DNA from: Myxococcales bacterium
Lineage (GTDB): Bacteria; Myxococcota_A; Polyangia; Fen-1088
NCBI GenBank assembly: GCA_022184915.1
Contig: JAGTJU010000001.1
Span: 496,001-560,000 of the forward strand
Reading direction: 5' to 3'
DNA length: 64,000 bases
Within the stretch, counting starts at the first letter, position 1. Each line of letters starts with the position of its first letter. The notes under the pieces were generated by a model. It made no database searches. It worked only from the letters and a program-made list of their open reading frames with translations, and was not told the origin of the DNA. Position numbers and translations under genes: made by a program. Shown here piece after piece: positions 46,190 to 54,896 of this stretch.

Positions 46190-46729
46190 ATGTATCGCGT
46201 CACGAGCGGAATTCACATTCACTTTGGGCATCACGTGCGCGGGCACGCAGGGCCTTGCATCTCCCTTCACGGGCACACCTGGCTGTTCCAGGTCACGCTC
46301 GAGTCGCAGGATCTCGACAAGCAGGGCTTCGTCGCAGACTTTGACATCCTGTTCGACCGGGTGCTCACGCCTTGTCATCAGCTGCTCGATCATTCTTTGG
46401 CGCTCGGCCAAAAGAGCTTCTCGGAGCTCGAGCCGGTTTTGGGGCCCGTGGGAGAAAAGCTCGTGGCCTCACGGCTCGAGATCAGCGGCACACTCGGTAC
46501 ACGCCAACCCGCACTGGAAGGCGAGCTGGCGGGTGCGCGCAACGTGTGGCCTGGTGGCATCAAGTTGGCGGTGTTTCCTTTCACCCCTACCTCCGAGCGC
46601 TTGGCGGAGTGGCTCTACCACGCCACGAAGGAAAGCATGTCCGACGAGCGCGTGCGCGTGGCACAGACCCGCGTCTACGAGACCTTGCACCCGGTCGAAA
46701 GCTACGCCGAGTACCTGCCTCCCCGGTAG
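46190..46729 (+). CDS. queD: 6-pyruvoyl-tetrahydropterin synthase/QueD-like enzyme
   Basis: 179 residues. Zinc-binding histidines lie in the HFGHHVRGHAGPC and LHGHTW segments; FVADFDILF and LLDHSLAL are the conserved core strands, and CHQLLDHS carries a conserved His. Family members make 6-carboxy-tetrahydropterin (queuosine/preQ0 route) or BH4-type pterins. At about 60 residues longer than QueD, it has a loop insertion around 85-115. No other queuosine gene is near, so the exact product is uncertain. Confidence 0.85.
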   Translation: MYRVTSGIHIHFGHHVRGHAGPCISLHGHTWLFQVTLESQDLDKQGFVADFDILFDRVLTPCHQLLDHSLALGQKSFSELEPVLGPVGEKLVASRLEISGTLGTRQPALEGELAGARNVWPGGIKLAVFPFTPTSERLAEWLYHATKESMSDERVRVAQTRVYETLHPVESYAEYLPPR

Positions 46730-46780
46730 TTCGGCGTTCCGCTTCCCCGACCACGGCGGCCGGGGGCGCGGAACTTGCGG

Positions 46781-47371
46781 TCACGCCGTGGGCGGGCCGC
46801 CGAGGCGGGTGAGCAGCTCGGCGAGCGAGGGCGAGGGAGCACCGGGGGGCAGCTTTACGGATACCGTAAAGAGCTCTCGGGGCTCGGACACCAGGGACAG
46901 CTCGACCGCGGTGCCGAGCACGTCACCGAAGAAGGCCTGGAGCTCGGCCTTGTTCGCCTCGAACGCGGCGGGAGAGCTTGGGAGCCTGAGCCGGTCGTTG
47001 ACCCGCAGCAGGAGCTCGTTGGTGGCGAACTTCAGGTGACCGGCCAAGCTGGGCTCGGCCTCGAGCTGGCTCGCCACGTACACGGCGCGGCGCAGGCTGT
47101 CGCGCAGGCGCTCACCGGGGGCCGGGGCCTCCCGCTTGCGGCTGTAGAGCAGGCCCAGGCGGCCCTTGCCCTCGTCGATGAAGTAGTCGGACCCGTGACC
47201 CACGAAGAGGATCCCAGGGCCGTGGGGTACGTGGTCGTAGGGGGCCACGTCGATCATCAACTCGGGCAGTTTGTTCACGCGAATCCACTCGTGGAACACA
47301 GGCACGAAGGCCTCGAGCGACACGGTGTGGGTGGTGGCAAACAGTTTGATTTGAAGCTTTTCGGCTTGCAT
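46781..47371 (-). CDS. Conserved hypothetical protein downstream of sulfite reductase
   Basis: 196 residues, 29 bp after the reductase stop on the same strand, so likely in the same operon. Start LQIKLFATTHTVSLEAFVPV, then a mixed alpha/beta domain (PHGPGILFVGHGSDYFIDEG). No cysteine and no cofactor motif. A specific name is not possible; operon position suggests a role in sulfite/nitrite reduction or in its regulation. Confidence 0.75.
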   Translation of the reverse strand: MQAEKLQIKLFATTHTVSLEAFVPVFHEWIRVNKLPELMIDVAPYDHVPHGPGILFVGHGSDYFIDEGKGRLGLLYSRKREAPAPGERLRDSLRRAVYVASQLEAEPSLAGHLKFATNELLLRVNDRLRLPSSPAAFEANKAELQAFFGDVLGTAVELSLVSEPRELFTVSVKLPPGAPSPSLAELLTRLGGPPTA

Positions 47372-47400
47372 GACGAACAAGTCCTTCTCGTGCGCGGGCC

Positions 47401-49668
47401 TCAGGCCTGCACCGGGGTTGACAGCGACGAGCCCAGCCGCGCGTAGCACTGGTGAGCCGCATCCACGAAGAGCTGCGCCTCGTCCACCAGCTGGTGGGCC
47501 GCCTCTTTCGACTCGGCCTTGCCCCCCTCGTCGTGCGTCTTGAACAGGAAGTTGGCAAACTTCGGGCCTGCGAATTGGTCGAAGAACAGCTTCGTGTCGA
47601 AGAAGTGCGTCTTGAATTCGGCCACGATCTCGGCCGGGTCGTCTCCCAGGTTTTGGTTGCGATCCTTCGTGAGGGCGCGCGCGGCCTGGAGCATGGCGCC
47701 GTACGCCCGCTTGGCCGCTCCAGCCACGTCGTTCTTCTCGAGCAGCTCCTGTGCCTCGAAGACCTCGCGCTCGGCACCGGCCAGGCCCATCTCGACGAAG
47801 GGCACGATCTCGCCGGCACACTCGCCCACACCCATGTCGCCGATCGTGTACACCCGCGGATCGCCCCAGTCGCTGTAGAAGCTGGGGTCGACCTCGAAGG
47901 GCGGGATCACCTGCAGCTCGTCGACGATGGCACGGATTTCCTTCTTGCCGACCCGGTTGATGTACGTGTGGAAGGTCTCCTCACCCTGGCGTTCGTTCAC
48001 GAACTTGCCCACGATGCGCTTGACCGCGTCGGGCACACGCTTCGAGGGAATGGCCCCGATGGCCATGCCGTATGAACCGCCGTTGTTCTCCCACTGGCCG
48101 CCCACGACCAGCTGGAAGTGAGGTACGCGACGGCCACCCACGTTGCGGCTCACGCCCAGGAAGCCCAGGTCGGCCACGTGGTGCTGTCCGCACGAGTTGA
48201 AGCAGCCGCTCGCCTTGATGTGTAGGCCGCGCGCGGCTTCCGGCAGCTCGTCGCCCATCTCTTTGAGCTGGCGCGAAAGCTCGGAGGAAAGCGAACGCGA
48301 CGACGAGATGCCCAGCTTGCAGGTGTCCGTACCGGGGCACGAGCAAATGTCGGTGATCGTGCCGGCGCCGCCGGTGCCGAGGCCTATGGCCTGGAGGTCC
48401 GCGCGCAACGCGGGCAGATCGCCGTTGGGCACCCAGCGCATGACCAGGTTCTGATCCGCCGTGCACCGCAGGCTGTCGCCCGTGTACTTGCGCATGAGAT
48501 CGGCGAGCGCGCGTGCCTGGTCGGAGGTGAAGTCACCGAGCGGCAGCGTGATGGTGACCGCCCCATAGCCTTCCTGAGCCTGCGGGCGCACGTTCGTGCG
48601 CTGCCAGGCCGAAAAGCTTGCGTCGGCGCCGGAGGGCACCGGGCTGCCGGGACGTAGCGGCGCCTCGTCAGTGACGTGCAAGTCCGAGAGGAACGCGGTC
48701 CAGCGCTCGTCGGGCCGTAGCTTGTCACGCTCTTCCAACACCAGGCGCTTGAACTCTTCGAGCCCCAGCTTTTTGACCAGGAACTTGAGGCGCGCCTTGG
48801 CGCGGTTCTGCTTCTCGCCGAGGCGTGCAAACACCCGGCAAATCGCCTGGGCCGTGGGCAAAAGCTCGGACTCGGGCAAAAACGCATCGAAGAGCTGCGC
48901 GTTTTGCGGGACGGAGCCGAGGCCGCCGCCCACGAAGAGCCGAAAGCCCCGCAGGGTGGTTCCGTTCTCGGTGCGCGTGGTGGCCACGGCGCCCAGGTCG
49001 TGGAAGTTCGCGAGGCCGCAGGATTCGCCCTCGCAGCCCGAAAACGCGATCTTGAACTTACGGCCAAAGTCCTGGCAATCGTCGTGGCCGAGCAGGAAGT
49101 ACGTCAGGGCGTTGGCGTACGGGGTCACGTCGAAGGACTGCGTGTTGCAGACCCCCGCGTAAGGGCAGGCCGTTACGTTGCGGACGCTGTTGCCACAGGC
49201 CTCACGCGTGGTGATGCCCACGGCGGCCAGGCGGCGCATGAGGTCGGGTGTGTCCTCGATGTGCACGAAGTGAAGCTGGATGTCCTGCCGGGTGGTGACG
49301 TGCAGGATCTGGTCGGAGTACTCTTCGGCCAGCTCGGCCAGCACCTCGAGCTGCCGCGCGCTCAGTTTCCCGTAGGGAATCTTGATGCGCATCATGCCGG
49401 GCGCGTCCCAGACCGTGATCGGGCCCTTCGTGAGGGCACCACACGGGAAGTTCAGCTCTTGCGATTTTTCGCCGTCGTGTCGCTGGCCGTTGTCGTAGCG
49501 CTGGCCGTAAACGCCGCGGCGCAGACGGGTCTCCGCGAACAGCTTCTCCTCGATCTTACCCTGCTTGCGTAGGGTGATCTGGGTCTCGAACACGTCGATT
49601 TCACGCGCGAGCGCTTCGGGCATCTGCGTGCTGAGTTGATCTTTCCAGGTCTGGGATGGTGATGACAT
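47401..49668 (-). CDS. Sirohaem nitrite/sulfite reductase with C-terminal helical extension
   Basis: 755 residues. Two ferredoxin-like/NiR-SiR half repeats. The [4Fe-4S]-sirohaem cysteines are CSCPGTDTCKLG and CFNSCGQHH; NVTACPYAGVCN is in the first half. The six-electron reduction is nitrite to ammonia or sulfite to sulfide, with ferredoxin as probable donor. After about residue 630, a 120-residue helical tail (EREVFEAQELLEKNDVAGAA, FFDTKLFFDQFAGPKFANFL) resembles a HEPN-like helical bundle. This makes the protein longer than the usual 560-600. Substrate choice cannot be settled from sequence. Confidence 0.92.
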   Translation of the reverse strand: MSSPSQTWKDQLSTQMPEALAREIDVFETQITLRKQGKIEEKLFAETRLRRGVYGQRYDNGQRHDGEKSQELNFPCGALTKGPITVWDAPGMMRIKIPYGKLSARQLEVLAELAEEYSDQILHVTTRQDIQLHFVHIEDTPDLMRRLAAVGITTREACGNSVRNVTACPYAGVCNTQSFDVTPYANALTYFLLGHDDCQDFGRKFKIAFSGCEGESCGLANFHDLGAVATTRTENGTTLRGFRLFVGGGLGSVPQNAQLFDAFLPESELLPTAQAICRVFARLGEKQNRAKARLKFLVKKLGLEEFKRLVLEERDKLRPDERWTAFLSDLHVTDEAPLRPGSPVPSGADASFSAWQRTNVRPQAQEGYGAVTITLPLGDFTSDQARALADLMRKYTGDSLRCTADQNLVMRWVPNGDLPALRADLQAIGLGTGGAGTITDICSCPGTDTCKLGISSSRSLSSELSRQLKEMGDELPEAARGLHIKASGCFNSCGQHHVADLGFLGVSRNVGGRRVPHFQLVVGGQWENNGGSYGMAIGAIPSKRVPDAVKRIVGKFVNERQGEETFHTYINRVGKKEIRAIVDELQVIPPFEVDPSFYSDWGDPRVYTIGDMGVGECAGEIVPFVEMGLAGAEREVFEAQELLEKNDVAGAAKRAYGAMLQAARALTKDRNQNLGDDPAEIVAEFKTHFFDTKLFFDQFAGPKFANFLFKTHDEGGKAESKEAAHQLVDEAQLFVDAAHQCYARLGSSLSTPVQA

Positions 49669-49819
49669 TGTGCGTTGGCTCCCTACGAGCAGGGGGACTC
49701 GGACGACGGGCCCCGGATACTACAAGGTTTGCCCGTGAAATCCACGCGCTGGACGTGGCGGGCGGCCGCCTGGGCGCGAGGGGCCCGATCCCGGATGACG
49801 AAGGCCCATCGAGACCGGT

Positions 49820-50443
49820 ATGGTTCTACCCATGGGGCAACCCTTTCAGATGATCCGCTCGTTTCACCTGGCGGACTTTTTCACCCTGGCCAATGCCTTC
49901 TGTGGCATGGGCGCCGTGTTCGCGGCCATGTCGGCCATGGAGGCGGGCTCGGCCCGGGGCCTCCTTGCGGCGGCGGCGTTCATTCCGCTGGCCTTCGTGT
50001 TCGACGCGCTCGACGGCAACATCGCCCGCTGGCGCCGGAAGCACTCGGCCATGGGACGCGAGCTGGACTCGCTCGCCGACGTGATCTCGTTCGGCGTCGC
50101 CCCGGCGGCGCTTGCGTACGCCAGTGGCATGCGTGGCTTGTGGGATTGCATGGTGCTCACATACTTCGTGGGCTGCGGCGTGAGCCGGTTGGCCCGCTTC
50201 AACGTCACCGCGGAGCAGCTGTCCGATGGCGGCAACAAGGTCAAGTTCTTCGAGGGCACCCCCATTCCCACCAGCATCGTGCTGGTCGGGGTCCTGGCCT
50301 TTGCGGCCTGGGCCGAGCGTGTGAACGAGGCGCTCTACTTCGGCGCCTTCGCGATCGGGCCGGGAACCTTACATCCCCTCGTGATGCTCTTCGCCGTTTC
50401 GGGGTCGCTCATGATCAGCACCATCAAGATCCCGAAGCCTTGA
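49820..50443 (+). CDS. pssA: CDP-diacylglycerol--serine O-phosphatidyltransferase
   Basis: 207 residues with about six membrane helices. The CDP-alcohol phosphotransferase motif DALDGNIARWRRKHSAMGRE followed by LDSLADV fits DGx2ARx8Gx3Dx3D. The start FTLANAFCGMG is typical of PssA. Makes phosphatidylserine, the precursor of phosphatidylethanolamine. Divergent from the sulfite reductase gene (151 bp). Confidence 0.9.
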   Translation: MVLPMGQPFQMIRSFHLADFFTLANAFCGMGAVFAAMSAMEAGSARGLLAAAAFIPLAFVFDALDGNIARWRRKHSAMGRELDSLADVISFGVAPAALAYASGMRGLWDCMVLTYFVGCGVSRLARFNVTAEQLSDGGNKVKFFEGTPIPTSIVLVGVLAFAAWAERVNEALYFGAFAIGPGTLHPLVMLFAVSGSLMISTIKIPKP

Positions 50444-50462
50444 TCGCCTTCCGCGGGGCGCT

Positions 50463-51353
50463 TTAGCCGATCTCGACCTTCTCCACGTGCACGGCGCTGT
50501 CCATGATCCAGGCAGCGTGCTCGGCGAACCACGCGGGATCATCGGTGGTGGCATAGCGCCGCGTGCCCCCGCGCCCGAGCCGGGTCTCCATCTCCGGGTG
50601 GCGCACGAGCCAATCCGCGAGCCGTTCAGCCACGATGGGTCCTTGTGCGAGCAGCTCGACATCCGGGGGTACGATGGCGCGGATGCCCGCCTGAAGCAGA
50701 GGGTAGTGGGTGCAGCCCAGCAGAAGGCGGCTTGGTCGCACGGCGGCTTCGGCGAAGAGGGGATCCAGGTATTGGTGGAGAAAATGCTCCGTGCCGGGCC
50801 CCTCGAGCTCACCGGCCTCCACCAACGGCACCCAGAGCGGACAGGCTTGCTGCACGAGGTGTAGCCGGGGCGCGAGCTTCGCCAGCTCGAGGCGGTACGA
50901 ATCGGAGGCGATCGTGCCCTTCGTGCCCAGCACGGCCACCGTGCCTTCGACGAGCGCCGGCGGTGTCACGCCGGGAAGGGCGCCCGGGGGTAAACCCGCC
51001 AGCGCTTCGGCCGAGGGCCGCACCACACCCAGCAGACGGCGGTCGGGGAAGGCCGCGGGCAGGTGGCGCTGCTGCAGGGTCCTCAGGGCCCGGGCCGAGG
51101 CGGTGTTGCAGGCAAGCACCACCAAGGGGCAGCCCTGGTGGAACATGAAGTCCACGGCCTGGCGGGTAAACGCCGTCACGGTCTCGTGGCTGCGGATGCC
51201 GTAGGGGGTGCGCGCGCTGTCCCCGAGGTAGAGGTAGTCGTAGCCCGGGAGCCGCGCGAGCAGCGCCCGCAACACGGTGAGGCCCCCGAAGCCAGAGTCG
51301 AAAACGCCTATCAAGTTGCCGAGACTAAAGCATGTCGGAGGCGGCTTGAACAT
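50463..51353 (-). CDS. murI: Glutamate racemase MurI
   Basis: 296 residues. Start LIGVFDSGFGGLTVLRALL and the two catalytic cysteines in VVLACNTASA (Cys82) and LGCTHYPLL. DSARTPYG is also conserved. Supplies D-glutamate for peptidoglycan. ATG at 51353 chosen for the family-typical start; a GTG at 51365 is possible. Convergent with pssA (19 bp). Confidence 0.94.
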   Translation of the reverse strand: MFKPPPTCFSLGNLIGVFDSGFGGLTVLRALLARLPGYDYLYLGDSARTPYGIRSHETVTAFTRQAVDFMFHQGCPLVVLACNTASARALRTLQQRHLPAAFPDRRLLGVVRPSAEALAGLPPGALPGVTPPALVEGTVAVLGTKGTIASDSYRLELAKLAPRLHLVQQACPLWVPLVEAGELEGPGTEHFLHQYLDPLFAEAAVRPSRLLLGCTHYPLLQAGIRAIVPPDVELLAQGPIVAERLADWLVRHPEMETRLGRGGTRRYATTDDPAWFAEHAAWIMDSAVHVEKVEIG

Positions 51354-51408
51354 GCGGGGTCGCACACGCCCCGTAGCCGGCCCCCACGGCTGCTAAGGTG
51401 GCGCCCCC

Positions 51409-52221
51409 ATGTGGCCCCTCCCTCTGCCCACGGTGCGACGTTTTGTACCGGCCTGCGCTTTGACTTTCGCCTTGTCCTTGCTGGCAATGCGCACGCCCCC
51501 CGCGTGCGCCCAGGTCAACACCGAGAGCCTGCGGCTCAACAAGGCGCGCAGCGGCCTTGGGGGACTTGCCGATGCCGCATTTGCCCTGAAGAAGGGCAAC
51601 GTCGACTTTCTCAGCCTCGAGGCCTCGGGGCGCGTGGAGTACACGCAGGGGCGTCATTCTCCCTTCCTCCATGGCACCTTGGCGCTGGCCGAGCGCAATG
51701 GACAGCGTTTCATCTACAACGGGTTCGCCCACGCCCGTTGGACGGCCATGTGGTGGCCGCGACTCGGCACGGAAGTGTTCTCACAAATCCAGTTCAACCG
51801 GTTTTGGCGCTTGCAACAGCGGGCCTTGTGGGGGGCTGGCCTGCGGGTGTGGGCGGTTCACGCCGAGCGCTTCGAGCTGTTCGTCGCCACCGGCTACATG
51901 CTCGAGCGGGAGCTCCTGCAGGGCTCCGCCGTCGACCTGGCGCCGCACCCCAAGGACGCCCTGAACCACCGCTCCACGTCGTACGCCACCGCGCGCTACA
52001 ATCTGAAAGACGACGTGTTCGTGACGAACACGGTGTTCTTTCAGCCCCGTTTTGCCGCACCCAGTGACTTTCGTTTGCTGGACGAAGCGGCGCTCGAGGT
52101 GGCCTTGACCGAGGCGCTGTCGCTGGTGGTGGCCGTGTCCGTGCTTCACGACAGCCAGCCCCCCCCCGGGGTCGAAAAAACCGATTTGAACCTACAGAAC
52201 AAGCTGCGTGCGCGTTTTTGA
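51409..52221 (+). CDS. DUF481-type outer-membrane-like protein
   Basis: 270 residues. Signal peptide (ACALTFALSLLAMRTPPACA), then repeated aromatic-rich beta strands (GQRFIYNGFAHARWTAMWWP, EVFSQIQFNRFWRLQQRA, YATARYNLKDDVFVTNTVFF) and a C-terminal strand ending in RARF, the Phe end typical of outer-membrane beta barrels. Matches DUF481 in pattern. Function unknown. Confidence 0.82.
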   Translation: MWPLPLPTVRRFVPACALTFALSLLAMRTPPACAQVNTESLRLNKARSGLGGLADAAFALKKGNVDFLSLEASGRVEYTQGRHSPFLHGTLALAERNGQRFIYNGFAHARWTAMWWPRLGTEVFSQIQFNRFWRLQQRALWGAGLRVWAVHAERFELFVATGYMLERELLQGSAVDLAPHPKDALNHRSTSYATARYNLKDDVFVTNTVFFQPRFAAPSDFRLLDEAALEVALTEALSLVVAVSVLHDSQPPPGVEKTDLNLQNKLRARF

Positions 52222-52327
52222 GACGCGGCGCAAGGCTCCGGGGGCGCCTGGTTCCGGTCGCGCGCGCCGCAGAACGCACCGGACCCGGCCGAGGCCACCT
52301 GCTACAGTCGCGACCGTTCCAAGCGCC

Positions 52328-52648
52328 ATGACCACCGCCACCAGTACGAAAAAGCAGTCCCTCATGCCCGCCGGCGTTCTGCGCCGCAAGCTTCGGGCCG
52401 CCGGTCACAACCTGCGGCCGGTGGTTCAGATCGGCAAGGAAGGCACCACCGCGGCCGTGTTGAAGCAGCTCGACCAGGCGCTGTTCGACCACGAGTTGGT
52501 CAAAGTGAAAGTGGGAACGGAGTGTCCTGAAGGGCGCCTGGACGTGGCCAAGGCGCTGTCCGCGCAGCCTGCTCTCAGCGTGGCGCAGATCCTCGGCCGC
52601 ACGGTGCTCGTTTACCGCAAGCACCCTGACCACCCCCGCTTCGAGTAG
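52328..52648 (+). CDS. yhbY: YhbY-type CRM-domain RNA-binding protein
   Basis: 106 residues. The CRM core with RRKLRAAGHNLRPVVQIGKEG (GxxG loop IGKEG) and the end VLVYRKHPDHPRFE. YhbY binds pre-50S ribosomal RNA. A short 10-residue lead precedes it; the following gene starts 9 bp after the stop. Confidence 0.93.
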   Translation: MTTATSTKKQSLMPAGVLRRKLRAAGHNLRPVVQIGKEGTTAAVLKQLDQALFDHELVKVKVGTECPEGRLDVAKALSAQPALSVAQILGRTVLVYRKHPDHPRFE

Positions 52649-52657
52649 CGCGCCTCC

Positions 52658-53881
52658 ATGTCAGCCGCCCTGCCGCTGTCCCCCGAAGCCCTGCGCCGCC
52701 GCCGCAGCCTGCGTTCGCTGGTGGTGATCCTGATCTTGGGCGTGGTGGGCACCCTCATCCTGGTGTTCCGCGCCAAACTGCGAGGCCCCTCCGATCCGGA
52801 TGCGTTCCTCGAGGCGCTGCCGCCCCTGCGTGACGACGTGGCCCTGGTGGCCTTTACCGTGGGGCCCGAGGGCAAGCCCGTGCCCGGCGAGGGCGTGGTT
52901 CGGCACAACGCCGACCAGATGTTCCCGCTGGCGGCCGTGTCCCGCATCCCCGTGCTGCTGGCCTACGCGCGGGCGGTCGACGAAGGGCGCGTGACAGCCG
53001 ACGAGGCTGTGACGGTCTCGGAGTGGGAGCGACACTACCTTCCGGGCACCGATGGCGGTGCGCATGGCAAGGCGTTGCGCGCGTTCGACCTCAAGCTCGC
53101 GCAGGGGGGCTTTGCCCTCGAGCCTCGCAAGACCGTCACGCTGGACCAGCTGGCCACCGCGATGATCACCCACGGCGACCATGCCGCAGGCGATTACTTG
53201 ATAGGCCGTCTCGGCGAAGGCTTCGTCGACGCCGTGGTGCGGGACGCGGGCCTGCAACATCACGATCCCGTGTTGCCGAACGCTGCGCTCTTCCTTCTTG
53301 CGTCCACGGCCGGTGACGAGGCGGGGGCCCGCGCGCTGCTGGCGAAAGGCCGCCCCGCGGTGGCACAAGCCGCCCGCACCGCGTGGCAGGCGTTCTTGCG
53401 CGACGAGGCCGGTACCCCCGCTCAACGAACGTGGCTCGACAAACACCCGACGCCCGAAGCCGGTGTTCAATCGTTGTGGTCCGATCAAGCGATGACTCAA
53501 GGGGCGGCGGGGGAATACGCGGACCTCTTGGCGCGCGTGGCCGTCGGGGCCTGGGGCACACCGAAGCAAGGGGAGATCGTGCGCCGCCACCTGGGCTGGC
53601 CACTCGCGCTCGAAGGCAACGCCGAGCTGTTCACCGCGCTCGGCAGCAAGGGCGGCACGCTCGTCAGCATCATGACCGAGGCGATGTACGCGGTGCCGAA
53701 GCAAGGTGATTTCCAGGGCAAAACGCGCGTGGTGGTGTTCTTCCAACGCCGCATGCCTTCCCTGCGTTGGTTCGCTCTCGTGCGCAGCTTCATCCATCAG
53801 CATTTCATGTTGAAGCTCGCCGTGGATCGCGCGTTCTTCGAGGCCACCGACACCCAGCTTAGAAGCGCGCCTTCGCCCTGA
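52658..53881 (+). CDS. Beta-lactamase-like serine-hydrolase fold with degenerate active site
   Basis: 407 residues. N-terminal membrane helix (LVVILILGVVGTLILVF) and a class A beta-lactamase-related fold (PF13354 type). Positions that should hold the catalytic residues are changed: SxxK reads A93-V-S-R96, SDN reads GDH, and KTG reads KGG. So the nucleophile Ser and the Lys are missing. Probably a membrane-anchored, non-catalytic or peptidoglycan-binding protein. Next to yhbY (9 bp), so likely co-transcribed. Confidence 0.8.
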   Translation: MSAALPLSPEALRRRRSLRSLVVILILGVVGTLILVFRAKLRGPSDPDAFLEALPPLRDDVALVAFTVGPEGKPVPGEGVVRHNADQMFPLAAVSRIPVLLAYARAVDEGRVTADEAVTVSEWERHYLPGTDGGAHGKALRAFDLKLAQGGFALEPRKTVTLDQLATAMITHGDHAAGDYLIGRLGEGFVDAVVRDAGLQHHDPVLPNAALFLLASTAGDEAGARALLAKGRPAVAQAARTAWQAFLRDEAGTPAQRTWLDKHPTPEAGVQSLWSDQAMTQGAAGEYADLLARVAVGAWGTPKQGEIVRRHLGWPLALEGNAELFTALGSKGGTLVSIMTEAMYAVPKQGDFQGKTRVVVFFQRRMPSLRWFALVRSFIHQHFMLKLAVDRAFFEATDTQLRSAPSP

Positions 53882-53885
53882 GGCC

Positions 53886-53906
53886 AAGCCCCAAGCCCCA
53901 AGCCCC
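53886..53906. repeat. Three tandem AAGCCCC heptamers
   Basis: Three exact copies of AAGCCCC, 5 bp after the serine-hydrolase stop, followed by AAGG. Short, may arise by slippage. Confidence 0.8.
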
Positions 53907-54246
53907 AAGGCCAACGCCAGCTCGCGGAGCTTGCCCCGGGGCTTATGCGCCCGAAGTGGGCGTTACCTCGATTTTGCAAGCGCGTCACGCCTCCGAAACG
54001 CGATCTGATCCACACTGAGCCCGGGTGATGGTTGTTGTGCCGCAAGGCAGGGCGTGGCGGGCGGCGGTGCGGCGGGCGGGTTGGTACAAGTTTTGGTGTG
54101 TGCGGGTCGTGTGAGGCGCGTGAGGGCGGCGGGAGTGTGTAGGGCGAGGTGAGCGGTCGAAGCAGGAGGGCGGCGTGTGGGGAGGGCGTGCGGGCGGGTC
54201 GGGGAGGGCTTCGAGGGGGCGCTTCAGTGAGGCGATAGATTGGCGG

Positions 54247-54293
54247 CGTCATCGTTGACGGTTTCTTTGCCGGAGGAACCGTCAACGATGACG
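54247..54293. repeat. 17-bp perfect inverted repeat
   Basis: CGTCATCGTTGACGGTT and its exact reverse complement, separated by a 13-nt loop. No T-run directly follows on either strand, so it is not a plain terminator. It could be an operator for a dimeric regulator, an RNA hairpin, or the end of a small mobile repeat. Half-sites contain TTGAC/GTCAA, as at 54528 and 62214. Confidence 0.75.
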
Positions 54294-54527
54294 GCCGTGG
54301 CTTTTCGAAAGACGGCGGGTTGACGGCCACCTTGGTTGCCCCGTCGTGTCCAGCCGGACGTCCGCGTCCCACCAGTCGGCGTAAGGGGGGCGCGCCCCGG
54401 GGCGCACAGGCGGGTAACAGCCGTTCCGCCGCCCCCACAGCGGGGCTCACAGGGCGGCAGATGCGGGCAGCCCGCCCAGCTTTTTGCGAGGGGCAGGAAG
54501 GTCTGTGTCAACTTTGCACGGGGCCGG

Positions 54528-54540
54528 CGTCAATTTGACG
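54528..54540. promoter_or_regulatory. Operator-like palindrome CGTCAATTTGACG
   Basis: CGTCAA-T-TTGACG, a perfect 13-base palindrome around one central base, 105 bp upstream of the small gene at 54645. Same half-site as other palindromes in the window. Confidence 0.4.
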
Positions 54541-54644
54541 GAAGCGCTGCTCGTCGCAGGTTTTTGGTGACAAGGGTTTCGTCGGTTTGCTCGCGAGCGG
54601 TGTGGGGCACATCGCTTGCAGTCCATCCACGCAGGGAGACCACG

Positions 54645-54872
54645 ATGGCGAAACAAACCAAAACCGTACGGAAGGGACCTCAAAGAGCGCAGCCCGCGCG
54701 GACCACGCTGGCGCTCGGGGACTTGGTCTCGGAGGCCTTCGAGCAAGCGTTCGAGATCACACACGATTCACGGCAAGCGGCGGCTTTGGCCTCTTTGGTC
54801 GTGCAGCGGTTGCTCTGCCGGGAAGGCCAAGGCCGGTACATCGACGAGCTGGCCTCCCTCGAGGCCGCCTGA
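54645..54872 (+). CDS. Small protein of unknown function (75 aa)
   Basis: 75 residues. Basic N-terminal 20 residues (KQTKTVRKGPQRAQPARTTL), then a helical body (ALGDLVSEAFEQAFEITHDS, AAALASLVVQRLLCREGQG). GGGAGA lies before the ATG. No family recognised; the helical body and charged lead suggest a small regulator or nucleic-acid-associated protein. Convergent with the PPK2 gene. Confidence 0.65.
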   Translation: MAKQTKTVRKGPQRAQPARTTLALGDLVSEAFEQAFEITHDSRQAAALASLVVQRLLCREGQGRYIDELASLEAA

Positions 54873-54896
54873 GCCGCCTTCGCACTGCGCGCCCGC

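Larger units (their letters stand above)
53882..54644. other. 760-bp stretch without a gene, strand-asymmetric composition
   Basis: No supported gene. Left to right: three AAGCCCC copies (53886-53906); a stretch (about 54030-54240) rich in G and T and very poor in C on the plus strand, with many GGG runs; a 17-bp perfect inverted repeat (54247-54293); a GC-rich area with GGGGCGCGCCCC-type palindromes (about 54390); and an operator-like palindrome (54528-54540) before the next gene. Short open frames here have no coding character. Confidence 0.55.

Noticed and set aside
54247-54293. Inverted repeat as intrinsic terminator
   Set aside because: No T-run directly after the stem on either strand, and it lies more than 350 bp after the upstream stop. 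Kept as an unexplained repeat.
54224-54511. Minus-strand 95-residue open frame over the inverted repeat
   Set aside because: Pro/Gly/Arg-rich, no ribosome binding site and no family features; not supported as a gene.
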